DNA of 64,000 nt from Mycobacteriaceae bacterium (lineage in GTDB: Bacteria > Actinomycetota > Actinomycetes > Mycobacteriales > Mycobacteriaceae), in contig JAQYQB010000014.1 in assembly GCA_028726465.1 (NCBI GenBank), forward strand, positions 203,437 to 267,436, given 5' to 3'. A model generated the notes under the pieces. That model was given only the letters and a program-made list of their open reading frames with translations. It was not told the origin of the DNA and ran no database searches. Every line of letters begins with the position of its first letter. The first letter of the stretch is position 1. Positions 56,072 to 64,000 of the stretch are shown in pieces. A program made the translations under genes and the position numbers.

Positions 56072-56650
56072 ATGAGTGGTTCCGACACCTCCGCGGAGTC
56101 CACTGAGCTGCTGAGCTCAGACGACGTCGCGCGCACTGTCGCACGCATCGCGCACCAAATCATTGAAAAGACGGCCCTTGATGAGGCCGACGCGAACCCA
56201 GTCGTTTTGCTAGGCATCCCTTCCGGTGGTGTTCCTTTGGCCCACCGGCTGGCAGAAAAGATCGAAGAATTCGCCGGGGTGACCGTGCCGTGCGGCTCCC
56301 TGGATATCACCCTCTACCGCGACGACCTGCGTTCCAAACCGCACCGCGCCCTGCAGCCGACCCGGATCCCCGGCGGCGGCATCGACGGCACGACTGTCAT
56401 CCTGGTCGACGACGTCCTGTTTTCCGGCCGCACCATCCGCGCCGCCCTGGACGCCCTGTCCGATGTGGGGCGCCCCCGCATTATCCAGCTGGCGTGCCTG
56501 GTCGATCGCGGGCACCGTGAGGTCCCGATCCGCGCCGACTACGTGGGCAAGAACATCCCCACTTCGCGCGACGAGGACATTGCCGTCTACAGCCGCGACC
56601 TTGATGACCGCGACGCGGTCGTGCTGACCCGCGTTAACCGGGAGGATTAG
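56072..56650 (+). CDS. pyrR: Bifunctional pyr operon RNA-binding regulator/uracil phosphoribosyltransferase PyrR
   Basis: Binds pyr mRNA in response to UMP and has some UPRTase activity. 192 residues. PRPP loop [21 protein letters not shown], the early [35 protein letters not shown] and LYRDDL are family features. It has a strong GGAAGGAGG ribosome site inside the putative binding element and is the first gene of the operon; pyrB starts 2 bp after its stop. Confidence 0.96.
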   Translation: MSGSDTSAESTELLSSDDVARTVARIAHQIIEKTALDEADANPVVLLGIPSGGVPLAHRLAEKIEEFAGVTVPCGSLDITLYRDDLRSKPHRALQPTRIPGGGIDGTTVILVDDVLFSGRTIRAALDALSDVGRPRIIQLACLVDRGHREVPIRADYVGKNIPTSRDEDIAVYSRDLDDRDAVVLTRVNRED

Positions 56651-56652
56651 TC

Positions 56653-57606
56653 ATGAAGCACCTACTCGATATTGCTGACGTCAGTGCGACCGACCTGGTG
56701 GCGCTTCTGGACGAGGCAGACCGTTTCAAAGAGGTCCTCGACGGCCGCGAGGTCAAGAAGCTGCCGACCTTGCGCGGACGGACCATCTACACCCTGTTCT
56801 ACGAGAACTCCACGCGTACCCGCTCGTCGTTCGAGACCGCCGGCAAGTGGATGTCGGCCGACGTCATTAACCTGTCGGCCTCGACGTCCTCGGTGAAAAA
56901 GGGCGAGTCCCTGCGCGATACCGGCCTGACCCTGGCCGCCATCGGCGCGGACGCCATCATCATCCGCCACCCGTCCTCGGGCGCGCCGCAGCAGCTGGCC
57001 CAGTGGGTGGCCCCGGACGGTAACGGCCCGTCGGTCATCAACGCCGGCGACGGCGCGCACCAGCACCCGACCCAGGCCTTGCTGGATGCGGTGACCATGC
57101 GCCAGCGCCTGGGCATTACCGGCGGGAACTTCTCCGGCCTGCGCGTGAAGATTGTGGGCGACTGCCTGCACTCGCGCGTGGTGCGCTCCAACGTGGACCT
57201 GCTCACCAAGCTCGGCGCGGAGGTCACCCTGGTCGCCCCGGCCACCCTGCTGCCGAACGGCGTGGAGAACTGGCCGGTGCGCGTGGCCTACGACTTCGAC
57301 GCGGAGCTGGCCGATGCCGACGTGGTCATGATGCTGCGCGTGCAGGCCGAGCGCATGCACGGCGGTTTCTTCCCGTCGCACCGCGAATACGCCAACCTCT
57401 ACGGCCTGTCGCCGCAGCGCGCGGCCCAGATGAAAAAGGACGCCATCATCATGCACCCGGGCCCGATGCTCCGCGGCATGGAAATCAACTACCAGGTGGC
57501 TGACTACGACAACACCGCCGTCCTGCAGCAGGTCAACAACGGCGTGCACCTGCGCATGGCAGTCTTGTTCACTTTGCTCGCCGGCGGCGAAAGCTCGGCG
57601 GAATAG
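56653..57606 (+). CDS. pyrB: Aspartate carbamoyltransferase catalytic subunit
   Basis: Condenses carbamoyl phosphate with aspartate. 317 residues. Carbamoyl-phosphate site [51 protein letters not shown], and the aspartate-binding [10 protein letters not shown] with [12 protein letters not shown]. No regulatory subunit (pyrI) is present, as usual in Gram-positive bacteria. It lies between pyrR and pyrC with 2 and 12 bp gaps. Confidence 0.97.
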   Translation: MKHLLDIADVSATDLVALLDEADRFKEVLDGREVKKLPTLRGRTIYTLFYENSTRTRSSFETAGKWMSADVINLSASTSSVKKGESLRDTGLTLAAIGADAIIIRHPSSGAPQQLAQWVAPDGNGPSVINAGDGAHQHPTQALLDAVTMRQRLGITGGNFSGLRVKIVGDCLHSRVVRSNVDLLTKLGAEVTLVAPATLLPNGVENWPVRVAYDFDAELADADVVMMLRVQAERMHGGFFPSHREYANLYGLSPQRAAQMKKDAIIMHPGPMLRGMEINYQVADYDNTAVLQQVNNGVHLRMAVLFTLLAGGESSAE

Positions 57607-57618
57607 GAGAAAATACTC

Positions 57619-58980
57619 ATGACCAACACTTCTCAATTCCCGGCTACCGGCGCCACCCACCCGGCGCCGCAGCGCCCGTTGCTTATCACCAACGTCCGCC
57701 CCTACGGCGAGGGCGACCCGGTCGACGTCCTGGTCCGCGACGGCGTCATCGCCGAGATCGGCGCGGGCCTGACCGAGAAGCTGGCCGGCGACGAAACCCA
57801 GCAGGCCGAGGTCATCGACGGCGCGGGCAACGTCCTGCTGCCGGGCCTGGTGGACATGCACGTCCACCTGCGCGAGCCGGGCCGCGAGGACACCGAGACC
57901 ATCGAGACCGGTTCCCAGGCTGCGGCCAAGGGCGGGTTCACCGCCGTGTTCACCATGGCCAATACCAACCCGGTCACGGACCAGCCGGTCATCGCCGAGT
58001 CCATCTGGGCCAAGGCCCAGCGCATCGGCACCTGCGACGTGCACCCGGTGGGCTCTATCACCAAGGGGCTCGAGGGTAAGACGCTGACCGAGTTCGGCAT
58101 GATGGCCCGCAGCGACGCCAAGGTGCGGATGTTCTCCGACGACGGCAAGTGCGTGGCCGACCCGCAGCTGATGCACCGCGCCCTGGAATACGCCAAGGGC
58201 TTGGACGTCCTGCTGGCCCAGCACGCTGAGGAGCCGCGGCTGACCGACGGGGCAGTGGCGCACGAAGGCGAGACCGCCGCGAAGCTGGGGCTGACCGGCT
58301 GGCCGCGGGTCGCCGAGGAATCCATCGTGGCCCGCGACGCCCTGCTGGCCCGCGACTACGGCAACCGCGTGCACATCTGCCACGCCTCGACCACCGGCAC
58401 GGTGGAGCTGCTCAAGTGGGCGAAGTCCCAGGACATCCCCCTGACCGCCGAGGTGACCCCGCACCACCTGCTGCTGACCGACGACAAGCTGCACACCTAC
58501 GACGGCGTCTTCCGCGTCAACCCGCCGCTGCGCGAGGAGCACGACACGCAGGCGCTGCGGCAGGCGCTGCTGGACGGGGTCATCGACTGCGTGGCCACCG
58601 ACCACGCGCCGCACGGCGCCGAGGACAAGTGCGTGGAGTTCGAAAACGCCAAGCCGGGCATGCTCGGCCTGGAGTCCTCGCTGGCGATCATCGCCAAGAT
58701 CTTCGTCGCTTCCGGCCTGGCCGACTGGCGTTTCGTCGCCCGCGTGATGTCCGAGCGCCCGGCGGAGATCACCCGCCTGCCGGGCCAGGGGCGCCCGATC
58801 GCGGTGGGCGAGCCCGCCAACCTGGCGCTCGTGGACCCGAACAGCCCGTGGACCTCGGACTCGACGCGGCTGGCCTCCAAGGCGCGGAATAACCCCTATG
58901 AGGGGGAGGAATTCAACGCGCAGGTTACCCACACCATCCTGCGTGGCGCGGTGACGTACTCCCGCGGGGCTGACGACTAA
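57619..58980 (+). CDS. pyrC: Dihydroorotase
   Basis: Cyclises carbamoyl aspartate to dihydroorotate. 453 residues, class I amidohydrolase. Zinc ligands: [13 protein letters not shown] and the later His in HPVGSI, HICHAST and VATDHAPHG. The N-terminal ~20 residues extend beyond the family core. The ATG follows TAGGAGAAAA. A 75-bp gap with a possible promoter follows before carA. Confidence 0.96.
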   Translation: MTNTSQFPATGATHPAPQRPLLITNVRPYGEGDPVDVLVRDGVIAEIGAGLTEKLAGDETQQAEVIDGAGNVLLPGLVDMHVHLREPGREDTETIETGSQAAAKGGFTAVFTMANTNPVTDQPVIAESIWAKAQRIGTCDVHPVGSITKGLEGKTLTEFGMMARSDAKVRMFSDDGKCVADPQLMHRALEYAKGLDVLLAQHAEEPRLTDGAVAHEGETAAKLGLTGWPRVAEESIVARDALLARDYGNRVHICHASTTGTVELLKWAKSQDIPLTAEVTPHHLLLTDDKLHTYDGVFRVNPPLREEHDTQALRQALLDGVIDCVATDHAPHGAEDKCVEFENAKPGMLGLESSLAIIAKIFVASGLADWRFVARVMSERPAEITRLPGQGRPIAVGEPANLALVDPNSPWTSDSTRLASKARNNPYEGEEFNAQVTHTILRGAVTYSRGADD

Positions 58981-58989
58981 AGTCAGTCG

Positions 58990-59018
58990 TGGAAGAAATA
59001 CATCAGACCGCATATAAT
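58990..59018 (+). promoter_or_regulatory. Possible internal promoter for carAB
   Basis: A perfect TATAAT (59013-59018) lies 17 bases after the weak TGGAAG (58990-58995), in the only long gap of the operon. It could allow carAB expression for arginine synthesis independent of pyrimidine control. Confidence 0.45.
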
Positions 59019-59055
59019 ACTTTTCAAGATTTCCTAGTCAGCGAAAGGCACATTC

Positions 59056-60216
59056 ATGACTGACTCCGCCCACACCTCTACGCCGGCCATCCTGGTCTTG
59101 GCCGACGGCCGTACGTTCCGCGGCTTCGGCTTCGGCGCCACCGGAACCACCCTCGGCGAGGCCGTGTTTACCACCGGCATGACCGGCTACCAGGAGACCA
59201 TGACGGACCCGTCCTACCACCGCCAGATCGTGGTGACGACCGCCCCGCAGATCGGCAACACCGGCTGGAACGACGAGGACAACGAGTCCCGCGGCAACCG
59301 CATCTGGGTGGCCGGCCTGGTCATCCGCGACCTGGCCCACCGCGTGTCCAACTGGCGCGCCGAGCGCAGCCTGCCCGAGGAGATGGAAGCCCAGAACATC
59401 ATCGGCATCCGCGGCGTGGACACCCGCTCCCTGGTCCGCCACCTGCGCAACTACGGCTCCATCGCCGCCGGCATCTTCAGCGGCGAGGCCGCCGAGCGCG
59501 ACGTCGAGGAGCTGCTCGCCGAGGTCAAGGGCCAAGACGCCATGGAAGGCGCCGACCTGTCCGGCGAGGTGACCACCGAAGCGCCGTACACCGTCGAAGC
59601 GGAAGGTCAGAAGCGTTACACCGTCGTCGCCTACGACATGGGTATTAAGTCCGCCACCCCGCGCCACTTCGCCCGCCGCGGCATCGAGACCGTCGTCGTG
59701 CCCTCGGGCACCCCGCTCAAGGAGATTGAGCAGTACCACCCGGACGGGGTATTCATCTCCAACGGGCCGGGCGACCCGGCCACGGCCGACGAGATGGTCG
59801 GCATCGTCCGCGACATCCTGTCCGCCGGTTACCCGTTCTTCGGCATCTGCTTCGGCAATCAGCTGCTCGGCCGCGCGCTGGGCCTGGGCACCTACAAGAT
59901 GAAGTTCGGCCACCGTGGCATCAACGTCCCGGTGCAAAACCACCTGACGGGCAAGATCGACATCACCTCCCAGAACCACGGCTTCGCGCTGGAAAACCCG
60001 ACCGGAAAGCCGGGCGGGGAGTTCGAGTCGGACTTCGGGCCGGCCATCATCACCCACACCTGCCTCAACGACGGCACCGTCGAGGGCGTGGCGCTCAAGA
60101 GCGGCAAGGCTTATTCCGTGCAGTACCACCCGGAATCCGCCGCCGGCCCCCACGACGCCAACCCGCTGTTTGACCAGTTCATCGAGCTGCTCAGCCAGCG
60201 TGCAGAAAACAAGTAA
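59056..60216 (+). CDS. carA: Carbamoyl phosphate synthase small (glutaminase) subunit
   Basis: Hydrolyses glutamine and passes ammonia to CarB. 386 residues. The N-terminal CarA domain includes [22 protein letters not shown]; the class I amidotransferase triad has Cys in [15 protein letters not shown] and His/Glu in [27 protein letters not shown] is the oxyanion-loop region. The ATG follows GCGAAAGG. carB begins 26 bp downstream. Confidence 0.97.
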   Translation: MTDSAHTSTPAILVLADGRTFRGFGFGATGTTLGEAVFTTGMTGYQETMTDPSYHRQIVVTTAPQIGNTGWNDEDNESRGNRIWVAGLVIRDLAHRVSNWRAERSLPEEMEAQNIIGIRGVDTRSLVRHLRNYGSIAAGIFSGEAAERDVEELLAEVKGQDAMEGADLSGEVTTEAPYTVEAEGQKRYTVVAYDMGIKSATPRHFARRGIETVVVPSGTPLKEIEQYHPDGVFISNGPGDPATADEMVGIVRDILSAGYPFFGICFGNQLLGRALGLGTYKMKFGHRGINVPVQNHLTGKIDITSQNHGFALENPTGKPGGEFESDFGPAIITHTCLNDGTVEGVALKSGKAYSVQYHPESAAGPHDANPLFDQFIELLSQRAENK

Positions 60217-60242
60217 AGACCAGGAAGGATAGCAAAGAGACC

Positions 60243-63200
60243 ATGCCAAAGCGCAACGATATTAACCACGTCCTGGTCATTGGCTCCGGACCCATCGTCA
60301 TCGGCCAAGCCTGCGAGTTCGACTACTCCGGCACCCAGGCCTGCCGCGTGCTCAAGGAGGAAGGCCTGCGGGTAACCCTGGTCAACTCCAACCCGGCCAC
60401 CATCATGACGGACCCGGAATTCGCCGACCACACCTACGTCGATCCCATCGAGCCGGAGTTCATCGAGAAGATCTTCGTCAAGGAGATCGAGGAGGGCCAC
60501 CGCATCGACGCCGTGCTGGCCACCCTGGGCGGCCAGACCGCCCTGAACGCCGCCATCCAGCTGGATCGCCTGGGCATCCTGGACAAATACGACATCGAGC
60601 TCATCGGCGCCGACATCGACGCCATCGAGCGCGGCGAGGACCGCCAGAAGTTCAAGGACATCGTGGCCTCCGTCGGCGGCGAGTCCGCCCGCTCGGCGGT
60701 CTGCTACAACATGGACGAGGTCCACGCCACCGTCGAGAAGCTGGGCCTGCCGGTCGTCGTCCGCCCCTCGTTTACCATGGGCGGCCTCGGCTCCGGCCTG
60801 GCCTTTAGCTACGATGACCTGGATCGCATCGCCGGCGGCGGCCTGGCCGCCTCCCCGGAGGCCAACGTGCTCATCGAGGAGTCCATCCTCGGCTGGAAGG
60901 AATTCGAGCTCGAGCTCATGCGCGACGGCGACGACAACGTCGTGGTCATCGCCTCCATTGAAAACGTCGACGCCCTGGGCGTGCACACCGGCGATTCGGT
61001 CACCGTGGCCCCGGCGCTGACCCTGACCGACCGCGAGTACCAGAAGATGCGCGACCTGGGTATCTCCATCATCCGCGCCGTGGGCGTGGACACCGGCGGC
61101 TGCAACATCCAGTTCGCCGTGAACCCGGAAGACGGCCGCATCATCGTCATCGAGATGAACCCGCGCGTGTCCCGTTCCTCCGCGCTGGCGTCGAAGGCCA
61201 CCGGTTTCCCGATCGCGAAGCTGGCCGCGAAGCTGGCCATCGGCTACTCCCTGGACGAGGTCACCAACGACATCACCGGCGTGACCCCGGCGGCCTTCGA
61301 GCCAACCCTGGACTACGTCATCGTCAAGGCCCCGCGCTTTGCCTTCGAGAAGTTCCCGGGCGCCGACGACACCCTGACCACCACCATGAAGTCGGTGGGC
61401 GAGGCCATGGGTATCGGCCGCAACTACATCGCCGGCCTGAACAAGGTCATGCGCTCGCTGGAGAACAAGCCCGCGGGCTTCTGGACCACCGACGACGAGT
61501 TCTTCGCCGGCGAGCGCGCCACGGACAAGGACGCCGTCCTGGAGGACCTGCGCACCCCGACCGAGGGCCGCATGTACGACGCCGAGCTGGCCCTGCGCCT
61601 GGGCGCTACCGTCGACGAGGTCCACGAGGCCTCCGGCATCGACCCGTGGTTCCTGGCCGAGCTGCAAGCCCTGGTCAGCTTCCGCACCAAGCTGCTGGAG
61701 GCCCCGGTCCTGGACGCCGACCTGCTGCGCGAGGCCAAGTACCTGGGCCTGTCCGATGCCCAGATCGCCGCGCTGCGCACCGAGTTCGCCGGCGAGGACG
61801 GCGTGCGCTCCCTGCGCTGGTCGCTGGGCATTCGCCCGGTCTACAAGACCGTGGATACCTGCGCCGGCGAGTTCGAGGCCCAGACCCCGTACCACTACTC
61901 GGCCTACGAGCTGGACCCGGACGCCGAGTCCGAGGTCGCCGAGCAGCGCGAGCGCGAGAAGGTCATCATCCTGGGCTCCGGCCCGAACCGCATTGGCCAG
62001 GGCATCGAGTTCGACTACTCCTGCGTGCACGCCGCGCTGGAGCTGTCGCGCCAGGGCTACGAGACCGTCATGGTCAACTGCAACCCGGAAACCGTCTCCA
62101 CGGACTACGACACCGCCGACCGCCTCTACTTCGAGCCGCTGACGTTCGAGGACGTCATGGAGATCTACCACGCCGAGTCCGTCTCCGGCACCGTCGCCGG
62201 CGTCATCGTCCAGCTCGGCGGCCAGACCCCGCTGGGCCTGGCCGAGCGTCTGGCCGAGGCCGGGGTGCCGGTCGTGGGTACTACCCCGGAGGCCATCAAC
62301 CTGGCCGAGGACCGCGGCGAATTCGGCAAGGTGCTGGCCGCCGCCGAGCTGCCGGCCCCGGAGTTCGGCACCGCCACCAGCTTTGCGGAGGCCCGCGAGG
62401 TCGCCGCCAACATCGGCTACCCGGTACTGGTGCGCCCGTCCTACGTGCTGGGTGGGCGCGGCATGGAGATCGTCTACGACGAGCCCTCCCTGGAGTCCTA
62501 CATCGAGCGCGCCACCGAGCTCAGCGAGGACCACCCGGTGCTGGTGGACCGCTTCCTGGACTCGGCCATCGAGATTGACGTCGACGCCCTGTGCGACGGC
62601 GAGGAGGTCTACCTGGGCGGCGTCATGGAGCACATCGAGGAAGCCGGCATCCACTCCGGCGACTCCTCCTGCTCGCTGCCGCCGATGACCCTGGGGCCGC
62701 AGGACATCGAGAAGGTCCGCGAATCGACCCGCAAGCTCGCCGAGGGCATCGGGGTCAAGGGCCTGATGAACGTCCAGTACGCGCTCAAGGACAACGTGCT
62801 CTACATCATCGAGGCCAACCCGCGCGCCTCCCGCACGGTCCCGTTTGTCTCCAAGGCGACCGGCGTGCAGCTGGCGAAGGCTGCCGCCCGCATCATGATG
62901 GGCGCGACCATCGCCGAACTGCGCGCCGAGGGCATGCTGCCGGAAAGCTACGACGGCGGCGCGCTGCCGATGGAGCACCCGCTCGCGGTCAAGGAAGCAG
63001 TCTTGCCTTTCAACCGTTTCCGCCGCCCGGACGGTTCCATGCTGGACACCCTGCTCTCTCCGGAGATGAAGTCCACCGGCGAGGCAATTGGCTACGACGA
63101 CAGGCTCAACCGCGCGCTGTACAAGGCGCTGCAGGCCTCCGGCGTGAAGGTCAAGCAGTACGGAACGGTGCTGGCTACCATTGCCGACGAGGACAAGGAG

Positions 63201-63542
63201 GAAGCGCTGCCGTTGATCAAGCGCTTCTATCAGCTCGGCTTCAACATCGAGGCGACTGCCGGCACCGCCGCTTTTCTCAAGCAGCACGGCGTCCGCACGC
63301 GCGTGCGCGGCAAGCTGAGCGAGGGCAGCGACGACATCCTCACGTCCATTCACTCCGGCTACGTCAGCTACATCATCAATACACGCGCCATTCTCTCCGG
63401 TGCGCACAGCGAGGACGGCATCGAAATCCGCCGCTGCGCCGTGCAGAACGGCGTGACGATCTTCACGTCTCTGGATACGGTGCGCATCCTGCTGGATGTG
63501 CTTGAGGACACGGTGCCGAGCATCTCGGTCATCGACGCATAA
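60243..63542 (+). CDS. carB: Carbamoyl phosphate synthase large subunit, apparently chimeric at its 3' end
   Basis: Makes carbamoyl phosphate from ammonia, bicarbonate and two ATP. 1099 residues. The two ATP-grasp halves are clear: [19 protein letters not shown] at the start of the first, and [18 protein letters not shown] (about residue 575) at the start of the second. Up to about residue 947 the protein is actinobacterial ([20 protein letters not shown]). After STGE the remainder ([15 protein letters not shown], then [19 protein letters not shown]) is of the Clostridia type, and base and codon use change with it. The allosteric C-terminal domain is therefore from a different lineage. Best explained by an assembly join. 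Confidence 0.9.
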   Translation: MPKRNDINHVLVIGSGPIVIGQACEFDYSGTQACRVLKEEGLRVTLVNSNPATIMTDPEFADHTYVDPIEPEFIEKIFVKEIEEGHRIDAVLATLGGQTALNAAIQLDRLGILDKYDIELIGADIDAIERGEDRQKFKDIVASVGGESARSAVCYNMDEVHATVEKLGLPVVVRPSFTMGGLGSGLAFSYDDLDRIAGGGLAASPEANVLIEESILGWKEFELELMRDGDDNVVVIASIENVDALGVHTGDSVTVAPALTLTDREYQKMRDLGISIIRAVGVDTGGCNIQFAVNPEDGRIIVIEMNPRVSRSSALASKATGFPIAKLAAKLAIGYSLDEVTNDITGVTPAAFEPTLDYVIVKAPRFAFEKFPGADDTLTTTMKSVGEAMGIGRNYIAGLNKVMRSLENKPAGFWTTDDEFFAGERATDKDAVLEDLRTPTEGRMYDAELALRLGATVDEVHEASGIDPWFLAELQALVSFRTKLLEAPVLDADLLREAKYLGLSDAQIAALRTEFAGEDGVRSLRWSLGIRPVYKTVDTCAGEFEAQTPYHYSAYELDPDAESEVAEQREREKVIILGSGPNRIGQGIEFDYSCVHAALELSRQGYETVMVNCNPETVSTDYDTADRLYFEPLTFEDVMEIYHAESVSGTVAGVIVQLGGQTPLGLAERLAEAGVPVVGTTPEAINLAEDRGEFGKVLAAAELPAPEFGTATSFAEAREVAANIGYPVLVRPSYVLGGRGMEIVYDEPSLESYIERATELSEDHPVLVDRFLDSAIEIDVDALCDGEEVYLGGVMEHIEEAGIHSGDSSCSLPPMTLGPQDIEKVRESTRKLAEGIGVKGLMNVQYALKDNVLYIIEANPRASRTVPFVSKATGVQLAKAAARIMMGATIAELRAEGMLPESYDGGALPMEHPLAVKEAVLPFNRFRRPDGSMLDTLLSPEMKSTGEAIGYDDRLNRALYKALQASGVKVKQYGTVLATIADEDKEEALPLIKRFYQLGFNIEATAGTAAFLKQHGVRTRVRGKLSEGSDDILTSIHSGYVSYIINTRAILSGAHSEDGIEIRRCAVQNGVTIFTSLDTVRILLDVLEDTVPSISVIDA
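63058..63090. other. Breakpoint between actinobacterial and Clostridia-like sequence
   Basis: The conserved stretch encoding [12 protein letters not shown] is where lineage changes. Codons before it follow the window's strong G/C-ending preference; after it, codons such as GCA, ATT, AGG, ACG and CTT become common. Everything to the right, including purA, belongs with the foreign part. Confidence 0.75.
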
Positions 63543-63563
63543 CCGATTGGAGGTAAACGCTCT

Positions 63564-64000
63564 ATGTCTAACTGTGCAATCGTGGGCATCAACTGGGGCG
63601 ATGAAGGCAAGGGCCGGATGGTCGACCTGTTGACGGAAAACTATGACGTGGTCGTGCGCTTTCAGGGCGGCGGCAATGCCGGTCACACGGTCATCAACGA
63701 GTACGGAAAATTTGCGCTGCACCTTCTGCCCTCCGGCATCTTCAGGCCGGGCGTAGTCAACATTCTGGGCAACGGCGTGGCGCTCGATCCGGAAAACCTG
63801 TGGCTTGAGATGGAGCAGGTCATGAAGCAGGGCGTTGCCATTACGCCGGATACGCTCAAAATCAGCGACCGTGCTTCGCTCCTGCTGCCCTGGCACCGCG
63901 ATCTGGACGCGCTGGAGGAGCAGCGCCTGGCGGATAAGAAGTTCGGCTCCACCAAGCAGGGCATCGCTCCGTTTTATTCCGACAAATATCAGAAAAAGAC
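63564..64000 (+). CDS. purA: Adenylosuccinate synthetase, 5' part, Clostridia-like (3' end outside window)
   Basis: Joins IMP and aspartate with GTP in AMP synthesis. 145 complete codons. The GTP-binding start GINWGDEGKGRMVDLL and the IMP-binding GGGNAGHTV are clear. Actinobacterial PurA normally reads GAQWGDEGKGK with a different following stretch, and lies elsewhere in the genome. The ATG follows GGAGGTAAACGCTCT, a Firmicutes-like ribosome site. It occupies the position where pyrF is expected after carB in corynebacteria. Confidence 0.9.
   Translation, partial: MSNCAIVGINWGDEGKGRMVDLLTENYDVVVRFQGGGNAGHTVINEYGKFALHLLPSGIFRPGVVNILGNGVALDPENLWLEMEQVMKQGVAITPDTLKISDRASLLLPWHRDLDALEEQRLADKKFGSTKQGIAPFYSDKYQKK

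Noticed and set aside
60111-63896. A 1261-codon open frame on the minus strand opposite carB and purA
   Set aside because: It mirrors carB codon by codon, has a low-complexity Val/Asp/Gly/His/Ala composition typical of antisense frames in GC-rich genes, and even crosses the lineage breakpoint.
1-64000. CRISPR arrays, tRNA or rRNA genes, insertion sequences, prophage
   Set aside because: No regular direct repeats, no cloverleaf or rRNA-like stretches, and no transposase, integrase or phage proteins were recognised on either strand.

Overview
The window is a high-GC actinobacterial chromosome segment, best read as a Corynebacterium-type genome (order Mycobacteriales). The evidence is the phosphatidylinositol mannoside (PIM) gene set, GTG starts, coding GC bias, the thrS-HIT-pgsA-patA-pimA and pyrR-pyrB-pyrC-carA-carB gene orders, and corynebacterial families such as the paired FMN reductase and luciferase-like monooxygenase. 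The species is not determined. No rRNA, tRNA, CRISPR array, insertion sequence or prophage was seen.

Layout: 1-7.9 kb holds the 3' part of thrS, the PIM lipid genes (PI-phosphate synthase, acyltransferase PatA, mannosyltransferase PimA), a LemA-like protein, a convergent GT-C glycosyltransferase, a DUF3817 protein and thioesterase TesB. 7.9-11.3 kb holds yebC and ruvCAB. 11.4-19.7 kb holds yajC, secD, secF, a peptide-binding lipoprotein, apt and rel. 19.9-23.2 kb encodes surface or exported proteins. 23.5-27.2 kb has a cyclophilin, tpx, an MBL-fold hydrolase and hisS. 27.2-30.7 kb is a TetR / degenerate ABC ATPase / YhgE cassette whose membrane gene is frameshifted. 30.7-36.0 kb is a minus-strand block: sdaA, a flavin reductase plus monooxygenase, a HEPN-like/CBS fusion and a zinc metallopeptidase.

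36.4-44.4 kb carries aspS, a kinase-like protein, rarA, alaS and ruvX. 44.4-53.1 kb has mltG, aroE, a prepilin-type peptidase, aroC-aroK-aroB-aroQ, pepQ, efp and nusB, so most of the shikimate pathway is together. 53.3-55.8 kb is minus strand: two YbjN proteins and a START-like/SDR fusion. 56.0-63.5 kb is the pyrimidine operon, headed by a PyrR binding-loop-like leader.

The last ~0.9 kb does not belong with the rest. Near 63,060-63,090, inside a conserved carB motif, the protein changes from actinobacterial to Clostridia-like CarB and is followed by a Clostridia-like purA in place of the expected pyrF. This is most simply a chimeric assembly join, and CarB as drawn should not be trusted. The most interesting biological candidate is the HEPN-like/CBS protein at 34,278-35,015. 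Next are the degenerate-ATPase/YhgE cassette, several operator-like palindromes, and a small exported protein resembling the C-terminal architecture of the neighbouring nucleotidase.
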